A stretch of DNA of 64,000 nucleotides from positions 6,447,642 to 6,511,641 of the forward strand of contig OX442422.1 in assembly GCA_949361645.1 (NCBI GenBank), in the 5' to 3' direction. The notes under the pieces are model-generated. The model made no database searches, had not been told where the DNA came from, and worked only from the letters and a program-made list of their open reading frames with translations. The position numbers were made by a program, and so were the translations under genes. Origin of the DNA: Spongilla lacustris. Taxonomy: Eukaryota > Porifera > Demospongiae > Spongillida > Spongillidae. Positions 58,201-64,000 of this stretch are shown piece after piece (position 1 is the first letter of the stretch; every line of letters begins with the position of its first letter).

Positions 58201-58988
58201 TGATGCATGGACTGCACCAATGTGTGCGTGTACCCGTAGGCCGTGCGTACATTGTATGCCAATAGGCACCCAGTCGTTCGTGCCTTTAACTCACCAACCA
58301 TTTGCATCGAAGACACCCTCCAGTGTGGTTTTGTACTACGTAAGGCGAATGACAATGAATCTCGATCTCGTCCACAACACGTAGCAAGAACGCTAATTGG
58401 TGCGCACCGCCCGTATGAATGACCTACGGCGGGTGTATGTTTTCTTTTAGGAAGAGGTAGTAATACGGCAGCCACAGGTACGGTAGTATCTATGATTTCA
58501 CAAGGATAGCTTAGATCTTTATAAGACTAAATAATAAAAAAACAATTAAAAATTAAGCAATTCGAGGGGGTGGGGCTCAGTGGCACGTGATAATGTGCAA
58601 GTTGAAGGGGGTGGAGCTAATATGGTCCGTTAATGGTTGCGTCACTAGTCTCGGAACGGGACCTGCGTATGTAATGAAGTGTAACAAGTGCGCATGCGTA
58701 ACCGTGGTGAAATAGTTGTTGCCTCTCACTTTCAGTTTAAAAGGTGATAAAAATATGATCATTTTGCTTTTGGCTTCGAAACGTGTGTCTAAACATGGTT
58801 TCACTTTTAAAGTTGTTAATTTGTTGTGTTTATTAAAGTTAATTAAGCATCGTTAATAACTTGTAAATAAAATAATGTAAACACGTTTGCCTAACCTCAA
58901 GTTGTTAGTTTCTAAATATTAGATTTTTTTCATACTCCTATCAAAAGTTATTCCCGTTCAAAAGCATTGCGTTCTTTCGTGGACACCC
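55300..58988 (-). repeat. Right arm of the fold-back element
   Basis: Inverted partner of the left arm, with five copies of the approximately 300-bp unit starting taaggatgtaatg at 55,419, 55,752, 56,062 and 56,519, and gttaggatgtaatg at 56,944. Each is preceded by a TG-rich tract. Open frames rich in Cys and Val in these tracts are artefacts. Confidence 0.8.
58152..58475 (-). other. 107-codon open frame in the right arm
   Basis: Mirror copy of 45,333-45,656 with the same predicted peptide. See that entry for interpretation. Confidence 0.25.
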
Positions 58989-59356
58989 GTGCACATAAAT
59001 ATTCATTCTATGGAACCTTTGCTTGTGAGGTCCCAACCCTCCTTCTGAACTGAAAATACAACATGCACGTGTCATTATACACCTCCTAACTCATAGTTCT
59101 AGTCCCAGACCCATTATTGGATAGATTACCAGCATGAAATACATGTATGTCCCTGCCTAAAATTAAATCGTGTTATATATTTTAGTATGATGATACAAAC
59201 AGTTCATTTTAAGAAACATAAATGTACATGTAAATGTAGTTGTACACGCATGTGTTAATTCGAAGTTCTGCCAACTTTTTTTATTCACTCATACTGTGCA
59301 TTATATGCCTTTCTTGCTCAGACAGTTAGTCAGAGATAATATTTTGCCCACTCCAG

Positions 59357-59461
59357 AATGGCCTTAATACTCCATTACACCTTGCTGCAAGGGAAGGCCA
59401 TACTGCTTGTGTGGAACGTCTCCTTTCCACTGGTGGTATTGATGTGAACAGCACGAATAAG
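59357..59461 (+). CDS. Ankyrin locus C, first exon seen (one ANK repeat)
   Basis: A 105-nt, phase-0 exon between ctccag and AAG|GTACGC. The peptide NGLNTPLHLAAREGHTACVE then RLLSTGGIDVNSTNK is a complete repeat. The sequence upstream (cccactccag) matches the acceptors of loci A and B. It lies 370 bp outside the right end of the fold-back element. Confidence 0.65.
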
Positions 59462-60087
59462 GTACGCGAATTGGTACATTGATGGTCCCTTAGGAACAGA
59501 TGTACATATATGCACATGCTAATATGGGTATGTGGGAGTGCCCTTGTGACCAGGGGGATAACCTGTGATGTCTTTGCCAAAATACAAGCCTAAATAGTGA
59601 ACTAGAAATAAACAGAATAAAGGCAGGTGCTAAATATCTTTGGGGGAAGGGGGTGGTTGTAGATTTACATCTACATTTGTAGAGCAGGCAACATCAGTTT
59701 GATCCAGGTTCGTGAGGTCACCAAATCATTGAGAAAATAGAGTTATTCTTTATGAAGCTTTATGAAACTAATTTCAATCAGCTTCATGCAGGTACATGTA
59801 CGCATACTTTAAGATTGTAGCATTCAAGCAACATGTACGTTTACATGTATATGTATGTCATGAATAAAATACATGTACATAAAATATCATGTCACACTTT
59901 GATGTGTTATTGTGGACCCCCTCAACCCTTGCCGCTTCAGCCTCCCCTGCCAGCTTGATGTCAATTTGGGTGACACCATTACATTGCCCATGTACTACAT
60001 GTATATACACTAAAACATTGTACCTACATGTGTACAACATATGCATGTACGTGCACCATTTTGACTAAACTATTATACCCACTCTAG

Positions 60088-60189
60088 GATGGTTATACTC
60101 CAATACTCTTCGCTGCATGGGGGAATGATGTTACTAGTGTGCAAAGACTTCTTTCTGTTCCTGGTATTGATGCAAACATTAAGAATGAG
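60088..60189 (+). CDS. Ankyrin locus C, internal exon (one ANK repeat)
   Basis: A 102-nt, phase-0 exon between ctctag and GAG|GTGAGTTGGTCCATT. The peptide is DGYTPILFAAWGNDVTSVQR then LLSVPGIDANIKNE. Helix 1 and 2 have several non-consensus residues. The intron edge is shared with locus A exons. Confidence 0.65.
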
Positions 60190-62652
60190 GTGAGTTGGTC
60201 CATTTATGAAATTGCATGCACAGGTGCATTAAAGAGGTGTTTGGCTGTAACATGCAAAGTCTCCCATGTCATGGGACCTCAATTTAATGAAATGAATAGT
60301 TCTAACAAGGTCAGTAGATAAAGAAGCCTCAACACAGGAGTGATATTTAGTATAATTTTATAACATAAAGTTATGGCTACATGTAGATGTACATATATGC
60401 TTATGCTTGTGGCAGAACTAATCTGCTTCAAACCTAACCCCCTTTTGGGTCGGAAGTTTTAAACAAGATTTCAACAGCATGGCACAAACTGGAACAAATC
60501 ATACATAACAATGGCAAAGATCGACAAGATTCATGCATGTATACATGTACATACATGTACATGCATGTACATAAAAAATAGAAACAGCAAAAGAGTGATC
60601 CCCTGAAATGTGTACATATGTGTACATGTACTTGAATGTATAAGAGATGGATACAAATGAATTGGCCAGTAAATGAACCTACATGTACACAGCCCAATTT
60701 GCTATTCTAGTGATAAAGGTCATGCAGAACTCTGCTGTGTTTGTTTGAAATGTGTTTGCTTATAATGTACATATACATGTACATGGGCATTGCTAAGTGG
60801 CATGTTATGTTTCTATAGTCTACCATAGGCTTAGAGGTTAACTTTTAATATCAGGTCAGGTAACTAAAAGCATTATCTACGAGAAAGTGGTATATACATG
60901 TACAGGGAATGAAGGGTCTGTTATTATAATAAGGGAAAATGAAATAGTCCTTTATATGTACATGTAAATGACTTTAGAGCACACATTTTTCAGGACATTA
61001 GGTTTTCCATGTGCTAGATATAAGACTTCATCTTTAATATTTTAGACCGTTTTAAGATAATATATATAGGTGATGTAGGATTTGTAGACAGCAATCAAGT
61101 AAAAAGTAAGGATTACAGAAATTTTACATACATTCAACTACAAATGTTACAGAGCTACATCTACATTATTATTTACCTAGGCCTGAAATTGCTAAATGTA
61201 GTTCTGTAATCAATGTATGTATAGTTTTCGTAATCCTTTGTTTCCTTACTTCTAACTCAATTGCAGTCCTACATCAGCAATTTCATTAAATTTTTTCAGT
61301 CATTTTTATTTTACCTGACAGTGCCTCGGAGTGCCACGTATGTGATAAGATATGGATGGGGCAGCCATTTGTTGTTTACGCTCCGGGGTGTGCTTGTGTA
61401 CTCTTTGCATGAAGAGCACTTCAGTGGTTTCATGCCGCCATGACAACTGAGGCTTCCAAGGCCAATCTAATCTGTTGTAGGCTAGTACAAACAAAACAAA
61501 GTTGGCGAAAGATTTAAATTGTGTACAACATAACTCTATCTCAGAAAGTGCCAAACAAATTTGTCAGTAAGGTTCTAACTTTGTCTACTGTAGTTCTTTT
61601 TCATAACTGCTAAGTTCAGTGGCAGATCTGGGGAGGGGGGGTTCACTGAAGCAAGGAAAGGTTTGCAGGTTATAATTATTAACTAAATTTATTATCAAAT
61701 AGCAGTGCCGACATTAGATGACCCTACTCATATGAAAAAGGTTGGTGGCTTCTCCATTGTATGGGGCCTGAGTGGGGGAAAAATATTTACACAGCGTGCG
61801 TGTATGTAATTTTAAACATAATGATCTTATGGACATTTAAATAAAAAAGTATTTTATGCATAAAATGCGGGGTGGGGGGGGGGGAGGGGTTGGGGGTTAA
61901 CGGCTGAAGACAAATCAGTTAATTTTCTGCTGATGCAACTCGCTGTAGCAACTGTTATGAGAGCTATCATTAAATGCAGAAATAGTTACAATGGGATGGC
62001 CTGGCCCTCTGACACTAGCCTGCCATATGCCACTTAAGGCCGGCACTGTGTAACTATACGCATGAATACAAATTGTTCAGGAGCTGTAGGGGTTAAATAT
62101 AAATATAACACATGGATGTACTTGAAATTAAAACAACAAGGAACTGAAACAACAGGCAACAACGGGCAACAATAAAGTTAACATTCTTGGCTAACAACAA
62201 TTAGACAGAAATATTAAAATGGGTGGAGGGTTCACAGGCATATGTGTGAATCATGGTAGATCTGCCGTTAGGCAGCTAACACTATGCTTCAACTGTGACA
62301 GAGATATGCATGCAACTTGATTATCAGAGCAAATATTATTTTATCAGATCCTGAAGTAGATGGAAACAAAACGTTTTTATTATTATTATTTTTAGATTCG
62401 AGTGTGGAAACGAGTGAGCAGTGAGCGTACACATGTAGGTCTATGATGGCTCAATCCAAATATGCTTGCTAAGGTCCAATTGAAGGTTAGAAGTTTATTA
62501 ATTATGATTATTATTAATTGGGACCCATGCACAAATCTGGCACTGATTGCATGTACAGTGTTTCATGCACATGTACATGTTCATTTGGTATAAATGGAGT
62601 TACATCTATTTACTCATGCTTTTGCAAATTCTGTACCTTGCACATGCACCAG
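60190..62652. other. Probable intron of ankyrin locus C
   Basis: 2.46 kb without a supported gene. It includes acatgtac tracts near 60,540, a G-rich stretch at about 61,870-61,890 and the dispersed repeat at about 62,130-62,250. Confidence 0.45.
62130..62250 (+). repeat. Dispersed repeat, paired with 5640-5800
   Basis: Same ordered phrases as the 5.7-kb copy: gaactgaaacaacaggcaac, tattaaaatg and ggaggg(t)tcacaggcatat. Confidence 0.5.
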
Positions 62653-62802
62653 AAAGGATGTACTCCACTACACCTTGCTGCAAGCAGAGGTCATACAACC
62701 TGTGTGGAATGTCTCCTTTCCACTCCTGGTATTGATGTGAATATAGCATTTTCTGATTTGTTTTGCATTTCTATAGTGCCAACTTTTCAAAAGCCTTTAT
62801 AA
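62653..62802 (+). CDS. Ankyrin locus C, last exon with stop
   Basis: After accag a phase-0 frame encodes KGCTPLHLAASRGHTTCVEC then LLSTPGIDVN, a well-conserved repeat, followed by IAFSDLFCISIVPTFQKPL and TAA at 62,800-62,802. The usual GTGAG donor is missing, as in the final exons of loci A and B. A polyadenylation signal follows within 15 bp. Confidence 0.6.
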   Translation, partial: KGCTPLHLAASRGHTTCVECLLSTPGIDVNIAFSDLFCISIVPTFQKPL

Positions 62803-62813
62803 ATATTTATTAC

Positions 62814-62819
62814 AATAAA
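62814..62819 (+). terminator. AATAAA polyadenylation signal of ankyrin locus C
   Basis: Canonical AATAAA 11 bases after the stop codon of the last ankyrin exon. The region is AT-rich, so one hexamer alone is weak evidence; its position supports the call. Confidence 0.45.
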
Positions 62820-63474
62820 AGTTGTTCTAGTGCACATGTATGGGAACTGAGGGCATACTAATTTGATGACAAAGATGGATGTACAGTGTCAGGGTTCACG
62901 ACCTACCACCCTGACAAAGGATGAAAAGAGACTGAATAGCGGGAGCCTCCAGGTCTAGAATGACGTAAATGCGGACCTTAATGCTATATATAATGTGTAC
63001 TGTGCAAGTATTCCTTGGTCTGGTGCGGTGATGGAAATCTAGCAGTTGGGAGGAAGGAGCGGCGCGCAGGCTGCGGCTAGATTGGTCCTTCACATACATA
63101 TACTGGGATGGGGAAATAGGAGGTTAGCAGCACATGTAGGGTGAGCGGAAGTATCATATTTGTGTGCAGGAACATGGCACTATACATCTCTACATTACGT
63201 ACATATGTACATGTCACTGCAGCTGTTCTAGAGGGGCTGGTGGATTGCTTTTTTTTTAGTAGTGTCATGACCATTTGTGCATGATGATATCGGTATATAA
63301 TACATACTTTCATCCATACACTTCCCTACCCCTCTTTTGTTCACTCTGTCTCATATGCTTATATGGCCACACACTCGGCCAACACTTTACACACTTGCAC
63401 ATATATGTACATTCCCACTTGTCTCCTACAAACCAGGGTGTGTATTAATTAAACTATGTATTTCAGTTGCATGC

Positions 63475-63831
63475 TCAATCTTCAGAAGCATATCTGTCAT
63501 CACACATGCACATACATGTATAAAGGTAATGTTCACTGATGCCACTTTGTAAATCAGTCACAATCACTGTGATTATTTCCAAAGCCGCATTTGACAGCCT
63601 TTGCATTTCCAACCAGTGTCTTGGCACAAAGAAAACATTTGGCCCTCTTACATTCTTTACAGGAACAGGGATGAGATGCTGTCCTAAATTGCAACCCCAC
63701 CTTTCAGACCCGTAATGAATTATTTTAACATTCACCAATTGAAAATTCCGAGCAAAAGAGATTACTAAAAGCGCTTGAACACCTGAAAGGCAAAAAAGCA
63801 AACCGAATAGATATCGCGATCCGCATTGCAC
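63475..63831 (-). CDS. Possible secreted-protein exon, unrecognised
   Basis: 118 codons from an ATG at 63,831. The N-terminus MQCGSRYLFGLLFCLSGVQA has a short polar start, a hydrophobic core and a small residue where signal peptidase could cut. The middle (VPVKNVRGPNVFFVPRHWLE) looks like ordinary globular protein. The end (YLYTCMCMCDDRYASED) coincides with an acatgtat tract and is probably intron, with a possible donor at ATCA|GTGAAC (about 63,537). No family recognised and no second exon found within the window. Confidence 0.35.
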   Translation of the reverse strand: MQCGSRYLFGLLFCLSGVQALLVISFARNFQLVNVKIIHYGSERWGCNLGQHLIPVPVKNVRGPNVFFVPRHWLEMQRLSNAALEIITVIVTDLQSGISEHYLYTCMCMCDDRYASED

Positions 63832-64000
63832 GGTAATCGTAATTAATAGTCACATGTATATATATTTAGTTATTACATGGTACATCAGTGCAATTTTACT
63901 TCCGTAAGCGCGTGGTGCTTACTTGCGTAAGCAAGAGACGCCTGATGTTTTGTCCTTACAACTGTACTCTTTACATAAATAACAAGCAAAAATAGCTTCT
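63832..64000. other. Upstream flank of the possible secreted-protein exon
   Basis: Contains cttacggaag and gcttacgcaag-type phrases in inverted arrangement (about 63,900-63,930). No TATA box is evident at a suitable distance. Confidence 0.25.

Larger units (their letters stand above)
44821..58988 (+). mobile_element. 14-kb fold-back element around a broken mariner-type transposase
   Basis: The left tip gggtgtccacgaaagaacgc at 44,821 is matched by its reverse complement ending at 58,988. The outer 900 bp of the arms are almost identical by eye. The arms continue through 49,555-51,180 and 55,300-58,094. The left arm is interrupted by a 3.84-kb insertion (45,717-49,554) absent from the right. 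Without it the element is about 10.3 kb. The arms contain a tandemly repeated unit of about 300 bp with TG/CA tracts (two copies left, five right), as in Drosophila fold-back elements. The centre contains a transposase of the Tc1/mariner superfamily. No clear target-site duplication was found. Confidence 0.75.

Noticed and set aside
44821..58988. Maverick/Polinton element
   Set aside because: Size and inverted ends would fit, but no DNA polymerase, integrase, capsid or ATPase genes are present; the only enzyme is a mariner-type transposase.

Overview
The window is eukaryotic and metazoan. Coding regions are split by GT-AG introns, there are no operons or ribosome binding sites, and most of the 64 kb consists of transposable elements, inverted repeats and tandem arrays. 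Ankyrin-repeat exons, a Ginger-like integrase, a DUF7869-like protein and very frequent palindromic TACATGTA tracts suggest an early-branching animal. A demosponge is my best guess; this is inference, and no phylogenetic marker gene is present.

Layout: 1-6.5 kb is gene-poor, with a TTAA-flanked hairpin element (992-1938), a 200-N gap (2395-2594) and a decayed RecQ-like ORF (5759-6271). 6.9-12.0 kb holds minus-strand ankyrin exons (locus A, five exons), a 36-bp minisatellite and a 200-bp hairpin. 12.2-14.4 kb holds two small inverted-repeat elements and a run of 23 G. 15,217-28,184 is one candidate DNA transposon of about 13 kb with about 580-bp terminal inverted repeats. It carries a single intact ORF of 891 codons (acidic N-terminus, DUF7869-like core, two C2H2 fingers) followed by a 71-bp satellite, a 1.85-kb palindrome and a 48-bp satellite. 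29.4-32.2 kb is a 143-bp satellite. 36.3-38.0 kb is a second minus-strand ankyrin locus (B, four exons). 38,445-41,956 is a Ginger-like integrase transposon with a CXC-type cysteine cluster, a Ulp1-type protease and a PHD finger; it is inactivated by two frameshifts and one stop. 42.4-44.7 kb holds a possible membrane-protein exon, a broken OTU-protease sequence and two rearranged ankyrin fragments. 44,821-58,988 is a 14-kb fold-back element with arms of several kb. It encloses a broken Tc1/mariner-superfamily transposase, and its left arm was later invaded by a 3.8-kb piggyBac-like element full of minisatellites. 59.3-62.8 kb is a third ankyrin locus (C, plus strand), ending at a stop and an AATAAA signal.

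How the parts relate: the ankyrin loci are built from one-repeat, phase-0 exons that appear to have been copied together with flanking intron sequence. The three large mobile elements share a design of long inverted repeats and internal tandem arrays. The 13-kb element has the only uninterrupted transposase-like ORF in the window and is the best candidate for an undescribed system. No standard housekeeping gene, tRNA, rRNA or CRISPR array was recognised.
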